Assembly (NCBI RefSeq): GCF_036186745.1
Contig: NZ_CP108086.1
Location: 496,001-560,000, forward strand
DNA from: Microbispora hainanensis
GTDB lineage: Bacteria > Actinomycetota > Actinomycetes > Streptosporangiales > Streptosporangiaceae
Length of the DNA: 64,000 nucleotides
Direction of reading: 5' to 3'
In this document: piece by piece, positions 41,639-52,405 of the stretch
How the letters are laid out: the number at the start of each line of letters is the position of its first letter
Numbering within the stretch: the stretch's first letter is position 1
Position numbers and translations under genes: made by a program
The notes under the pieces: model-generated
Databases searched by the model: none
What the model was told of the DNA's origin: nothing
What the model saw: only the letters and a program-made list of their open reading frames with translations

Positions 41639-43546
41639 ATGAAAAGACCGTTGAGAACCCTCGCCACCGTCGCGACCACCCTGCTGATCAGCACGGCGCT
41701 CGCCGCCCGGCCCGTCCACGCAGCCGACGCCACCGTCACCGCCGACTTCGCCACCCCCGTCGACTACCCCCTCGTCAAGAGCAAGTTCGGCCTGTTCAAC
41801 AGCGGGTACGTGTCGCCGGCCCGCTGGAAGCGCGACGCCGCCAAGATGGCGGCGCTGCGGCCGGCGCGGGTGCGCTGGGAGACCATGTGGGGCAACGAGC
41901 AGCACGGCTGGACCCCCTTGGTCACCGGCTCGCCCTCCCACCCGCGCTACCACTTCGCGCAGATCGACCGGCTCGCCGACCTCATCAAGACCGCCGGCGC
42001 GCAGCCGGTGCCCGCGCTCACGTACACGCCCGGCATCCTCAAACCGTCCGGCGGCAACTGGAACGACCCGCCCAAGGACCCCTCCGTGTGGGCTACGAAG
42101 ATCGTCCCCGCCCTCGTCGCCCACTGGAAGAAGACCGGGCGGCGCGCCGGCTCGTACGAGATCTGGAACGAACCCGACCTGCCCGGCGTGTTCTGGACCG
42201 GCACCCAGCAGCAGTACCTCGACCTGTACCGCGACGCCTCCCGCGCCATACGCGCCGCCGACCCGGACGCCTACGTCGAGGGCCCGGCGCTGTGCTGCGT
42301 GGGGTGGAAGACCGAGTTCGTCAACCGCGTCCTCGCCGACAACCTGCCCTTGGACGGCTTCTCCTTCCACGCCTACACCGACGCCACCGACGGCAGCCTG
42401 GAGAACAACTACCAGGGAGCCACCGACTCCGGCCTGACCGCATACCGGATGGCCACCGTCGACGACAACCTCAACGAGTACAACTGGTCACACGACTTCA
42501 CCGTGCCCACCGACGTCATCACCCACCGCGGGGCCGCCGAGCTGCTGAAGAGCTTCAAGGCGCTGCTGGCCAAGCCGTGGATCACGCACGTCGAATGGGC
42601 GCAGTTCCAGGACCCGGTCTGCCCCACGACCTGCGACGTCATCGGGCTGCTCGACCGCGAGGGGCACGTGCGGGCCTCGTACAACGCTTTCAAGCTGTAC
42701 GCCGGCATGCCCGTGGCCCGCAAGCAGCTCACCATCGACGGCGCCGTCGACGGCCTGGCCTCCTCCGACTCCCACAAGTCCGGCGTGCTGCTCTGGAACA
42801 CCTCCGGCACCACCCAGGACGTCACCGCCTCGTTGACCAACATCCCCTTCGCTGAGGGCGACTTCCGCGTCTACCGCATCGACGCCGACCACGCGAGCTA
42901 CGAGGACAACCCCGCCAGCGAGACCCTCACCCCCGTCGAGCAGCAGCTCGGCGTCTCCACCGCCGGCCTGACCTGGACGGGCACCATCCCCGACCACGGC
43001 ATCGTCTACCTGGAGGCCGAGGACGGCACCGGCACCTCGTCCCTCGACCCGGTTGACGTCGGCACCGTCATCCGCGACCTGCAGTACATGCCGAACCACG
43101 GCAAGAAGAGCTACGCGAGCTTCGACCGCCGCACCTGGACCGCCGAGATCGGCATGGGCACCGAGACCTGGGCCGACACCGCCGCCGGCGTCGTGGCGAC
43201 CGACCTCCCCGGCACGTTGCGCATCCGCGCGGAGAGCACCGGCACCTTCCAGAACCTCGACGCCAACAGCCTGCACGGCGTGCGCATCGACTTCGAGACC
43301 GCCTCCGGCTACACCAAGGGGGTGCTGCTGCACGGCGGCCTCTACAACAGCACCCGATCCGCTCCCATGCCCTGGGGCACCAAGCGGCAGGCCGACCAGG
43401 TCATCCACGTCACCGACTTCTCCGACTTCACCGTCAACCTGCCCGACCTCGCCCCGCCCGGCTGGACCGGACGCGTCACCATGAGCTTCCACCAGCAGAA
43501 CACCGGCCCCGGCACCCGCACCACCTTCACCGTCCGGCCCGCCTGA
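41639..43546 (+). CDS. Secreted GH39-like glycoside hydrolase
   Basis: A 635-residue enzyme with a signal peptide (MKRPLRTLATVATTLLIS..., cleavage near HAADA, residue 29-30). The catalytic barrel has acid/base E178 in IWNEPD and nucleophile candidate E280 in NLNEYNW. Residues from about 395 on form beta-rich modules, perhaps carbohydrate binding. It is a secreted paralogue of the cytosolic enzyme at 38116, suggesting the same linkage is attacked outside on the polymer and inside on imported oligomers. It starts 8 bp after the GH2 stop with CGGAGGTGA as ribosome binding site; last gene of the operon before a strong terminator. Confidence 0.84.
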   Translation: MKRPLRTLATVATTLLISTALAARPVHAADATVTADFATPVDYPLVKSKFGLFNSGYVSPARWKRDAAKMAALRPARVRWETMWGNEQHGWTPLVTGSPSHPRYHFAQIDRLADLIKTAGAQPVPALTYTPGILKPSGGNWNDPPKDPSVWATKIVPALVAHWKKTGRRAGSYEIWNEPDLPGVFWTGTQQQYLDLYRDASRAIRAADPDAYVEGPALCCVGWKTEFVNRVLADNLPLDGFSFHAYTDATDGSLENNYQGATDSGLTAYRMATVDDNLNEYNWSHDFTVPTDVITHRGAAELLKSFKALLAKPWITHVEWAQFQDPVCPTTCDVIGLLDREGHVRASYNAFKLYAGMPVARKQLTIDGAVDGLASSDSHKSGVLLWNTSGTTQDVTASLTNIPFAEGDFRVYRIDADHASYEDNPASETLTPVEQQLGVSTAGLTWTGTIPDHGIVYLEAEDGTGTSSLDPVDVGTVIRDLQYMPNHGKKSYASFDRRTWTAEIGMGTETWADTAAGVVATDLPGTLRIRAESTGTFQNLDANSLHGVRIDFETASGYTKGVLLHGGLYNSTRSAPMPWGTKRQADQVIHVTDFSDFTVNLPDLAPPGWTGRVTMSFHQQNTGPGTRTTFTVRPA

Positions 43547-43556
43547 CACCCCGGCC

Positions 43557-43602
43557 TGTGCGTCCTTCCCGCCGTACCGGGTTGCGGCGGGGAGGACGCA
43601 CA
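43557..43602 (+). terminator. Strong terminator of the glycan operon
   Basis: TGTGCGTCCTTCCCGCCG (43557-43574) pairs with CGGCGGGGAGGACGCACA (43585-43602): 18 bp with one mismatch and a 10-nt loop, 11 bp after the stop codon. Confidence 0.9.
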
Positions 43603-43665
43603 CATTCGGACGACGCGCGCAGCGGGCACCGGCATACCGGCGATACAGGCGAAGGCCGAAGCGTC

Positions 43666-44310
43666 TCAGGCCAGGTGGTCGGAGAGGTAGCGGCGGACGA
43701 GGCGTTTGCACTCGGCGATGAGGTCGGGGTCGCCGTCGGGGTGGACGCGGAAGGCCAGTTTGAGCACGGCGTCGGCCGCCTCCACGGCGACGACGAAGGC
43801 GCGCGACAGGCCGTCGCCCGGCGCCACGCCGAGCCGGTCGACGATGAGGGAGCGCAGCCGGTCGGCCACGATCACGTTGTTCTCCAGCGCCTCGTCGAGC
43901 ATCCGCTGGGTGCCGGGCAGGGCGGGGCCGCCGGGAGCGGCGAGCACCTCGCCGAAGTCCACCACCCCGAAGCCCGGCGTGGTCCGCTTCATGCGGACGA
44001 ACTCGTCCACGACCAGGTCAACGGTGTCGGTCCAGTCGGACAGCGGCACGGCGGCCAGCCGGGACGCGATCCGGTCGAGGTACGCCTCAAGGTTCCGCAG
44101 CGCGAGCGCGCGGACCAGGCTCTGCTTGTCGGTGAAGAACTGGTAGAAGGTCCCGATCGGCACCTCGGCCCGGCGGGCGACCTCCTTGGTGGTCAGGGCG
44201 GCGTACCCCACCTCGTCGAGCAGCAGGGCGCACTCGTCCAGCATGCGCTCGACCCGCTCCTGACTGCGGCGCTGCGCGGGCCGTCGGCGTAGCGCTCCCC
44301 CTGTCGTCAT
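43666..44310 (-). CDS. TetR-family regulator of the divergent GH1 gene
   Basis: A 214-residue regulator with helix-turn-helix LTTKEVARRAEVPIGTFYQF at about residues 36-60 and a helical effector domain. ATG 44310 follows GGGAGAGAATGGCGG; the frame is open to 44409 but the extra residues would run through the operator. An 11-bp inverted repeat lies in the short space to the GH1 start, so it is the obvious repressor of that gene and itself. Confidence 0.9.
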   Translation of the reverse strand: MTTGGALRRRPAQRRSQERVERMLDECALLLDEVGYAALTTKEVARRAEVPIGTFYQFFTDKQSLVRALALRNLEAYLDRIASRLAAVPLSDWTDTVDLVVDEFVRMKRTTPGFGVVDFGEVLAAPGGPALPGTQRMLDEALENNVIVADRLRSLIVDRLGVAPGDGLSRAFVVAVEAADAVLKLAFRVHPDGDPDLIAECKRLVRRYLSDHLA

Positions 44311-44343
44311 TCCGCCATTCTCTCCCGCTTTTCGACCAACCGA

Positions 44344-44370
44344 GCTAACATGAGTTTCCCTCATATTAGC
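44344..44370. promoter_or_regulatory. Inverted-repeat operator between tetR and the GH1 gene
   Basis: GCTAACATGAG (44344-44354) and CTCATATTAGC (44360-44370) form 11-bp arms with one mismatch and a TTTCC spacer. It lies 17 bp before the GH1 ATG at 44387 and 34 bp from the TetR start. Confidence 0.8.
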
Positions 44371-44386
44371 TGAGAGAGGCGGCACT

Positions 44387-45667
44387 ATGTTCCTCTGGGG
44401 CACGGCCACCGCGTCCTACCAGATCGAAGGCGCGGTGAACGAGGACGGCAGAGGGCCCTCCGTCTGGGACACCTTCTCGCACACGCCGGGAAAGGTCCGC
44501 GACGGGCACACGGGAGACGTGGCCTGCGACCACTATCACCGCTACGCCGAGGACGTGGCGCTGATGGCCGGCCTCGGCGTCAACGCCTACCGCTTCTCCA
44601 TCGCCTGGCCGCGGGTGATGCCCACCGGCGCCGGGCCGGTCAACCAGGCCGGTCTCGACTTCTACGACCGCCTGGTCGACGCGCTGTGCGAGCGCGGCAT
44701 CACCCCCGTGCCGACGCTCTTCCACTGGGACCTGCCGCAGGCGCTGGAGGACGAGGGCGGCTGGCTCAGCCGTGACACCTCCCGCCGTTTCGCCGACTAC
44801 GCCGCCGTCGTGGCCGAACGGCTGACCGACCGCGTACGGATGTGGATCACGCTCAACGAGCCGTTCGTCCACATGGTGGAGGGATACGGCCTGGGCATCC
44901 ACGCCCCGGGCAGGGCGCTCATGTTCGACGCGCTGCCGGTGGCCCACCACCAGTTGCTCGGGCACGGCCTGGCCACGCAGGCCCTGCGGGCGGCCGGGGC
45001 GGAGCAGGTGCTGATCACCAACAACTGCACCCCGGTCTGGCCCGCCTCGGACTCACCGGAGGACCTCGCCGCCGCCGAGACGTACGACATCCTGCACAAC
45101 CGGCTGTTCAACGACCCGGTCCTCACCGGCGCCTACCCCGACCTGACGGCGTTCGGCGTCGAGATCCCCGTACGGCCCGGCGACCTGGAGACGATCGGCC
45201 AGCCCCTCGACGGGCTGGGGATCAACTACTACAACCCCACCCGGATCGGAGGTCCGGGCGGCGACGGCCTGCCGTTCCGGTTCGAGGAGATCTCCGGCGT
45301 TCCCACCACCGCGTTCGGCTGGCCCGTCGTCCCCGACGGCCTGCGCGAACTGCTCGACTCCCTCAAGGCCAGGTACGGCGAAGCGCTGCCGCCCGTCTAC
45401 ATCACCGAGAACGGCTGCTCGTACGACGGCCTGGACGACCAGGAGCGGATCGCCTACCTCGACGGCCACATCACGGCCATGCGCCGGGCGGACGTGGACC
45501 TGCGGGGCTACTTCGTCTGGTCGCTGCTGGACAACTTCGAGTGGGCCGAGGGCTATCACCAGCGGTTCGGGCTGGTCCACGTCGACTTCGAGACCCAGGA
45601 GCGCACCCCGAAGGCGTCCTACCACTGGCTGCGGAAGTTCCTGGAGGCTCAGAGCACCGACACGTGA
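44387..45667 (+). CDS. GH1 beta-glucosidase
   Basis: A 426-residue cytosolic retaining glycosidase of family 1. N-terminal FLWGTATASYQIEGA, acid/base E158 in ITLNEPF and nucleophile E341 in YITENG are all present, as is the aglycone-binding end SLLDNFEWAEGYHQRFGLVH. It would hydrolyse cellobiose or other beta-glucosides. ATG 44387 is close to an operator, so repression by the adjacent TetR protein is likely. TetR control is unusual, as most actinobacterial GH1 genes are under LacI-type repressors. The 3' end overlaps the convergent next gene by 19 bp. Confidence 0.94.
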   Translation: MFLWGTATASYQIEGAVNEDGRGPSVWDTFSHTPGKVRDGHTGDVACDHYHRYAEDVALMAGLGVNAYRFSIAWPRVMPTGAGPVNQAGLDFYDRLVDALCERGITPVPTLFHWDLPQALEDEGGWLSRDTSRRFADYAAVVAERLTDRVRMWITLNEPFVHMVEGYGLGIHAPGRALMFDALPVAHHQLLGHGLATQALRAAGAEQVLITNNCTPVWPASDSPEDLAAAETYDILHNRLFNDPVLTGAYPDLTAFGVEIPVRPGDLETIGQPLDGLGINYYNPTRIGGPGGDGLPFRFEEISGVPTTAFGWPVVPDGLRELLDSLKARYGEALPPVYITENGCSYDGLDDQERIAYLDGHITAMRRADVDLRGYFVWSLLDNFEWAEGYHQRFGLVHVDFETQERTPKASYHWLRKFLEAQSTDT

Positions 45668-46551
45668 ACGTGGTCGTAGTGGTTGGCGGTGATGCCGCCG
45701 CGGTCGGACATCATCCGCCAGCCGGTCCGCGTGCGCATGTCGTAGTAGCGCTGCTGCCAGATGATGTACATGATCCCGTACTCGCTCGCGTGCTGGATGC
45801 ACCACTGGGCGAGGGCGTCGCCGCGCTCCTTGGCCACGGCGTCGGGCATGCGGCCGCCGCTGCTCATCATGAAGTCGCAGGCCCGGCCCTTGCCGTGCTC
45901 TCCCGGGTCGCCGGCCCGCAGGCAGCCGACGCCGAACGGCATCGGGAACTGGGACATGATCGCGTTGCGCGTCGAGATCATGCGCTGCGTCAGGCCGGTG
46001 CCGGCGTCGGGCGTCTGGAAGCCGTACTTCAGCAACATCCGCTCGATCTCGCCGCGCTTCGCCTTGAGCTCCTTGATGTGGTCCTGCAGCTTGTCGATCT
46101 CCTTGGCGGCCGCGGCGGCGGCCTTCTTCTGCTTGGCGACGAGATCCTTGACGCCGTTGAGCCGCTCGGTCCTGGCGGTGCCCAGATAGGCCAGCGTCGC
46201 CAGCGAGCTGGGGTCGGCCGACAGGGAGAAGATCCGGGAGGCGTCCGCGCCCCCGCTCATGTACGAGGTCTGGGCGAACGCGGCCACCTGCCGCTGGGCC
46301 GCGAGCAGGTCCGACTTCAGCTTCTTGACGTTGCTGGACGCCTTCTGCGCGGCCCTCTTCGCGTCGTCCAGGCTGAGGATCTCGCCGCGATACTCCTTCT
46401 GGAGCGCGGCGGCCTCCTGGGTGAGCTTGCGGAGCTTGGCCTGCTGATCCGGCTCGGCCTCGGCGGTGAGCTCACCCGAGATGGCGCCCGAGACGGACGG
46501 TGCGATGAGCAACGCGGTGGCGACCACCGCAAGCCTGGCCCAGCGCCGCAC
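45649..46551 (-). CDS. Secreted coiled-coil protein with a peptidoglycan-hydrolase-like C-terminal domain
   Basis: A 300-residue exported protein. Signal peptide (RRWARLAVVATALLIAPSVS), then a long coiled coil (about 35-190: LRKLTQEAAALQKEYRGEIL, VAKQKKAAAAAAKEIDKLQD), then a compact domain with CLRAGDPGEHGKGRACDFMM and the ending NHYDHVHVS. This pair of histidines and the two cysteines match the ARB-07466-like domain found behind coiled coils in actinobacterial envelope proteins. A cell-wall role, resembling the coiled-coil partners of NlpC/P60 enzymes, is inferred. GTG 46551 is supported by GGAGG 5 nt upstream. Confidence 0.82.
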   Translation of the reverse strand: MRRWARLAVVATALLIAPSVSGAISGELTAEAEPDQQAKLRKLTQEAAALQKEYRGEILSLDDAKRAAQKASSNVKKLKSDLLAAQRQVAAFAQTSYMSGGADASRIFSLSADPSSLATLAYLGTARTERLNGVKDLVAKQKKAAAAAAKEIDKLQDHIKELKAKRGEIERMLLKYGFQTPDAGTGLTQRMISTRNAIMSQFPMPFGVGCLRAGDPGEHGKGRACDFMMSSGGRMPDAVAKERGDALAQWCIQHASEYGIMYIIWQQRYYDMRTRTGWRMMSDRGGITANHYDHVHVSVL

Positions 46552-46671
46552 GCGACCTCCACTCGGATTCGGCCTGAAACTATAGGAGACGATCTTTACG
46601 TCTGCTACCGGAACAGGTGAAACTCTTGGGCCCAAAGCGGACACTCGCCAAGTTTCTCGTTTTGCGACAAA

Positions 46672-46908
46672 CGGCTGGCAGCAGTGGCCGGTCGGCCTGA
46701 CGGCGTACGCGGGCGGGCCGGAGCCCGCGCTGAACGACTGGGCGCGCAGCGACAGCACGCTCGACGACGGTGCCGGCATCACCACGAAGGACCACGAAGG
46801 ACACGGTCTACTTCGGCTTCGGCGCGGAGGGTGCGACGACCCAGGCGATGCGGACGGACCTGGTCCGCCGCGCCCTGACGCACCTGCTCGGCAAGCCGCA
46901 TCGGTAGA
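46672..46908 (+). pseudogene. Remnant of a secreted peptidase C-terminus, frameshifted by a 10-bp duplication
   Basis: The plus strand reads NGWQQWPVGLTAYAGGPEP, then ALNDWARSDSTLDDGAGITT and, in the next frame, KDTVYFGFGAEGATTQAMRT followed by DLVRRALTHLLGKPHR and a stop. The two frames join perfectly if one copy of the tandem ACCACGAAGG (46781-46790, 46791-46800) is removed. The TVYFGFGAEG...RRALTHL ending resembles the C-terminal domain of secreted metallocarboxypeptidase-type proteins (tentative). The upstream part of the gene is absent, replaced by the start region of the neighbouring coiled-coil gene. Confidence 0.6.
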
Positions 46909-47047
46909 ACCCGCGGCCCGGCCCGTGCCACCCGGCGCGGGCCGGGCCCCGGCGCGGGCCGGGCCCCGGCGGCTCTTGCCAAGGCCGAGCAGAACATGGT
47001 TCGGTCTCACTGAGTGCGCGAAGACGCGCCCGAGCAGGAGGCAGGCC

Positions 47048-48484
47048 ATGCTGCAGCACGACACGCTGTTCATCGGGGGCGACTGGGTGGCCCCCGCGGG
47101 CACCGACACGATCGAGGTGATCTCCCCCCACACCGAGGAAGTCGTCGGCCGGGTCCCGGACGGCACCGCCGCCGACATGGACCGGGCCGTCGCGGCCGCC
47201 AGGGACGCCTTCGACAACGGGCCCTGGCCGCGGATGACGATGGCCGAGCGTGCGGCGGTCGTGGGCCGGCTGGCGGAGATCTACGAGGCCCGCCAGGCCG
47301 AGATGGCCGGGATCATCACCACCGAGATGGGCTCCCCCATCACGTTCTCCCAGCTCGCCCAGGCCCCGCAGCCGCTGGGCATGCTCAAGTATTACGCCGG
47401 TCTCGGCGCGACGTTCCCCGTAGAGGAGGAGCGGCCCGGCCTGTTCGGCCCGATCGTCGTCCGCCGCGAGCCGGTCGGCGTGGTGGCGGCCGTCGTTCCC
47501 TGGAACGTCCCCCAGTTCGTGCTCATGACCAAGCTGGCCCCGGCCCTCGTCGCGGGCTGCACCGTGGTGGTCAAACCGGCCCCCGAGACGCCGCTCGACT
47601 CCTACCTGCTCGCCGAGATGATCCAGGAGTCCGGCATCCCCGCCGGGGTCGTCAACATCGTCGCGGCCGGTCGCGAGGCGGGCGAGCACCTGGTCTCCCA
47701 CCCCGGCGTCGACAAGGTCGCCTTCACCGGCTCGACCGCCGCGGGTCGCAGGATCGCGTCGATCTGCGGCGAGCAGCTCAAGCGCTGCACGCTCGAACTC
47801 GGCGGCAAGTCGGCGGCGATCATCCTGGACGACTGCGACCTGCCCTCGGCCATGGGCTTCCTGTCGATGGCCTCACTCATGAACAACGGCCAGGCGTGCG
47901 TCGCGCAGACCCGCATCCTCGCCTCCCGCAACCGGTACGACGAGGTGGTCCAGGCCGTCGCCGAGATGGTCACGGGCCAGCCGGTGGGCGACCCCGCCGA
48001 CCCTGCCACCGGGATCGGTCCGCTGGTGGCCAGGCGGCAGCAGGAACGGGTCGAGGGCTACATCAGGGCGGGCATCGAGGAGGGCGCCAAGCCCGTCGTC
48101 GGCGGCCTCGACCGGCCGTACGACCGGGGCTGGTACGTCGCCCCGACCGTCTTCGCCGGGGCCACCAACGACATGCGCATCGCCCGCGAGGAGATCTTCG
48201 GCCCGGTGCTCACGGTGATCCCGTACGAGGACGAGGCGGACGCCGTGCGGATCGCCAACGACAGCGACTACGGCCTGTCGGGCTCGGTCTGGACCGCCGA
48301 CACCGAGCACGGCATGGACGTCGCCCGCCGGGTGCGCACCGGCACCTACGGCGTCAACATGATGCACACGCTCGACCCGAACACGCCGTTCGGCGGCTTC
48401 AAGGCCAGCGGCCTCGGCCGGGAGCTCGGCCCCGAGGGCCTGGCCGCCTACCTGGAGACCAAGTCCATCGCCCGCCTGGGCTGA
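47048..48484 (+). CDS. NAD(P)-dependent aldehyde dehydrogenase
   Basis: A 478-residue member of the aldehyde dehydrogenase superfamily, oxidising an aldehyde to the acid. The general base E250 lies in LELGGKSA and the catalytic cysteine C284 in NNGQACVAQTR; GSTAAGRR is the cofactor loop and EEIFGPVL the conserved C-terminal motif. The substrate class cannot be read from these motifs. ATG 47048 is preceded by GGAGGCAGG. The gene stands alone between a pseudogene and a convergent hydrolase gene. Confidence 0.93.
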   Translation: MLQHDTLFIGGDWVAPAGTDTIEVISPHTEEVVGRVPDGTAADMDRAVAAARDAFDNGPWPRMTMAERAAVVGRLAEIYEARQAEMAGIITTEMGSPITFSQLAQAPQPLGMLKYYAGLGATFPVEEERPGLFGPIVVRREPVGVVAAVVPWNVPQFVLMTKLAPALVAGCTVVVKPAPETPLDSYLLAEMIQESGIPAGVVNIVAAGREAGEHLVSHPGVDKVAFTGSTAAGRRIASICGEQLKRCTLELGGKSAAIILDDCDLPSAMGFLSMASLMNNGQACVAQTRILASRNRYDEVVQAVAEMVTGQPVGDPADPATGIGPLVARRQQERVEGYIRAGIEEGAKPVVGGLDRPYDRGWYVAPTVFAGATNDMRIAREEIFGPVLTVIPYEDEADAVRIANDSDYGLSGSVWTADTEHGMDVARRVRTGTYGVNMMHTLDPNTPFGGFKASGLGRELGPEGLAAYLETKSIARLG

Positions 48485-48495
48485 CGCGTCCCTCC

Positions 48496-48527
48496 GGCCC
48501 GGCGCGGCGTGCGTGCCGCACCGGGCC
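48496..48527. terminator. Terminator hairpin between aldehyde dehydrogenase and hydrolase genes
   Basis: GGCCCGG (48496-48502) pairs with CCGGGCC (48521-48527) with additional GC pairing inside; it lies 12 bp after the aldehyde dehydrogenase stop. No T-run. Confidence 0.6.
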
Positions 48528-48650
48528 GGTGAAACCGCCCAGCGCGCCCCCGCGACGCTGGGCCACACCGTGTGAGGGTGTGCGCCGATCCCCCAATCGG
48601 CGGTGCGGGCGGAGACGACCCAGGATCCGCACACCCCCTATAGACGCCCC

Positions 48651-49406
48651 TTATGGGGATTTGGTTCTAGAAATCCACTGACCAATTTTCCGTACGAGGT
48701 CAGGGGTGGCCGCGGCCTCCGCGTGGCCGTAGCCGGGCTCGATCCACAGCTCCTTCGGCTCGGCCGCGTGCTCGTACAGCTGGTAGGCGTGCTCGGTGGG
48801 GAAGAACGGGTCGCTGTCGCCGTGCACGATCAGCAGCGGCGTGGGCGCGATGAGGGCCGCCGCCTCGTACGGCGGAAGCGGCACGGGGTCCCACCCGCCG
48901 CCGGCGATCCTGGTGCGCTTGACCAGCCGGGCCGCCAGCCGGCCGTGCCAGCGTTCGATCGCCCAGTGGACCTGCCGCATGGGCTTGGTGCCGCGGTAGT
49001 ACCAGCGGGCCGGGCCGCTCACCGACACCACCCCGTCCACGCCGCCGTGCAGCGCGGCATGCCGTACGACCACGGCGGCGCCCATGGAGAAGCCGACGGT
49101 CGCGACGCGCTTGTAGCCGATCGCGCGGGCGTGCTTGACCGCCGCGTCCACGTCGAGGACCTCCAGGTCACCCACGGTCGACTGGCCGCCGGAGCGGCCG
49201 TGCCCCCGGAAGTCGAACGACACCACGCCGCCGAACCGCGACAGCACGTGCACGATGCGCCGGGTGTCCGGCCCCCTCCAGGTGCCGGTGAAGCCGTGCG
49301 CGACGACGATGCCGAGATCGAGTGAACTGTTGGGCGTGTGCGCCGCGTCGATGCGGACACCGTCCGCCGTGCGCAGCATCGCTCCGAAAGCAGCAGCGAG
49401 AGCCAT
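48651..49406 (-). CDS. Alpha/beta-hydrolase
   Basis: A 251-residue cytosolic hydrolase. The nucleophile elbow is GFSMG with S107; the oxyanion side has [10 protein letters not shown], the acid is probably the aspartate in VHGDSDPFF and the histidine lies in [18 protein letters not shown] is typical of esterase/lipase-like members. ATG 49406 is preferred; in-frame GTG codons upstream would add about seven residues. Substrate unknown. Convergent with aldehyde dehydrogenase and divergent from typA. Confidence 0.87.
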   Translation of the reverse strand: MALAAAFGAMLRTADGVRIDAAHTPNSSLDLGIVVAHGFTGTWRGPDTRRIVHVLSRFGGVVSFDFRGHGRSGGQSTVGDLEVLDVDAAVKHARAIGYKRVATVGFSMGAAVVVRHAALHGGVDGVVSVSGPARWYYRGTKPMRQVHWAIERWHGRLAARLVKRTRIAGGGWDPVPLPPYEAAALIAPTPLLIVHGDSDPFFPTEHAYQLYEHAAEPKELWIEPGYGHAEAAATPDLVRKIGQWISRTKSP

Positions 49407-49682
49407 GCCCCCGACCTTATTTCCCACCACTTCACCCCCTGTGCGACGGGGATCTCGTCCAGCCACGCTGAGGAACAGCACCATCTAGAAAGTTCCCAGG
49501 GCGTTGCCGATGGAATGCGGCTCGCGGCGGCGGTGTTGCCATCCAGGGTCCCGTACGGCGGCGGCGTGTGGCGGCGACGGGGATCAACTAAAATGGGTAG
49601 GCCGTGTATGCGGCGGATGTGCGTCTCGCTTCGGTCCCGGGACGCGGACGACACCCCGACGAACCAGAGCGAGAACTTCACT

Positions 49683-51536
<1,854 letters not shown>

Positions 51537-51548
51537 GCTCCACCATCC

Positions 51549-51581
51549 GAAGCCCCCGCCGGCCCGATCGGCGGGGGCTTC
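51549..51581 (+). terminator. Terminator of typA
   Basis: GAAGCCCCCGCCG (51549-51561) pairs perfectly with CGGCGGGGGCTTC (51569-51581), 13 bp with a 7-nt loop, 12 bp after the stop codon, followed by GGCTTTCCC. Confidence 0.9.
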
Positions 51582-51720
51582 GGCTTTCCCGCCCGCCCCC
51601 ACCCGCACCCGCGCCGCCCCACGCCCGGCCTGGCCTATCTCACGCCGCCCCGCACCGGCCTGGCCCGGCGCGTCCGGGCCCCGCTCGCGGCCGGCTCACG
51701 GGACCTGCCGGGACGAGCGG

Positions 51721-52299
51721 TCAGGAGTCTCCGGTGGGCCAGGTCAGCCGGCCCGCGCGCAGGTCGTCCACGATCGACCGCAGCCAGCGCTCCTCCGCCT
51801 CGGTGACCGCGAGCAGATACTCGCTCTCGATGGCGGTCACCCTGGGCAGGTCGTCCGTCTGCGCCGCCAGGGCGGCCTCCAGGCCCGCCCTCGTCTCCGC
51901 CAGCCGCTCGGCACGGCGTTCCAGCAGCCGCAGCGCGTCCGCGGGCGGGATCATCATCAGGTGTGACAGTGCCGCGGGGAACTGCGGGAACTCCTGCTTC
52001 GGCACGGCCAGCATCTGGTCCAGCCACTCGCGGGCGACGCGCCGTCCCGCATCGGTGAGTTCATAGACGGTCCGCTCCGGATAGGCCGGGTCACGGGTGG
52101 TCTCGCGGACCGCGATCAGCCCCTCGGCGTGCAACCGCTCGATCGTGCGGTAGAGCCCGGCCCGCTGGCTCACGTTGACGACCTGGTCCTTGCCCCACTG
52201 CTTGATCAGCCGCTGCACGGCGTACGGGTGCATCGGCTCGTGGTGCAGCAGCGCCAGCACGGTCAGGGCGAGCGGGGAACTGCGAAGGGAAGCGCTCAT
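51721..52299 (-). CDS. PadR-family repressor of the divergent monooxygenase
   Basis: A 192-residue PadR regulator. The N-terminal winged helix (about 5-85: LALTVLALLHHEPMHPYAVQ, GLYRTIERLHAEGLI, TVYELTDAGRR) is followed by a C-terminal dimerisation domain of the Vir_act_alpha_C type. PadR proteins sense phenolics or drugs. ATG 52299 is preferred: the -10-like TAGTAT ends 7 bp upstream, so a leaderless transcript starting at this codon is possible. Twin AACTAGTT sites lie upstream. Confidence 0.9.
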   Translation of the reverse strand: MSASLRSSPLALTVLALLHHEPMHPYAVQRLIKQWGKDQVVNVSQRAGLYRTIERLHAEGLIAVRETTRDPAYPERTVYELTDAGRRVAREWLDQMLAVPKQEFPQFPAALSHLMMIPPADALRLLERRAERLAETRAGLEAALAAQTDDLPRVTAIESEYLLAVTEAEERWLRSIVDDLRAGRLTWPTGDS

Positions 52300-52322
52300 G
52301 ACCCACATACTAGCTTCAAACG

Positions 52323-52345
52323 AACTAGTTGACGAGTAACTAGTT
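52323..52345. promoter_or_regulatory. Twin AACTAGTT operators for the PadR regulator
   Basis: Perfect 8-bp palindromes AACTAGTT at 52323-52330 and 52338-52345 (15 bp centre to centre). A further ACTAG occurs at about 52310. They lie between the divergent padR and monooxygenase genes. Confidence 0.8.
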
Positions 52346-52358
52346 TCAATGCAACTAT
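52329..52358 (+). promoter_or_regulatory. Promoter of the monooxygenase gene overlapping the operators
   Basis: TTGACG (52329-52334) as -35 and AACTAT (52353-52358) as -10, 18 bp apart. The second AACTAGTT lies in the spacer and the first abuts the -35 element, so a bound repressor would exclude RNA polymerase. Confidence 0.55.
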
Positions 52359-52405
52359 CTCCTTGCGAGCGATCAACGGCTCGCTAAGGACGAGGAGTGG
52401 TGAGC

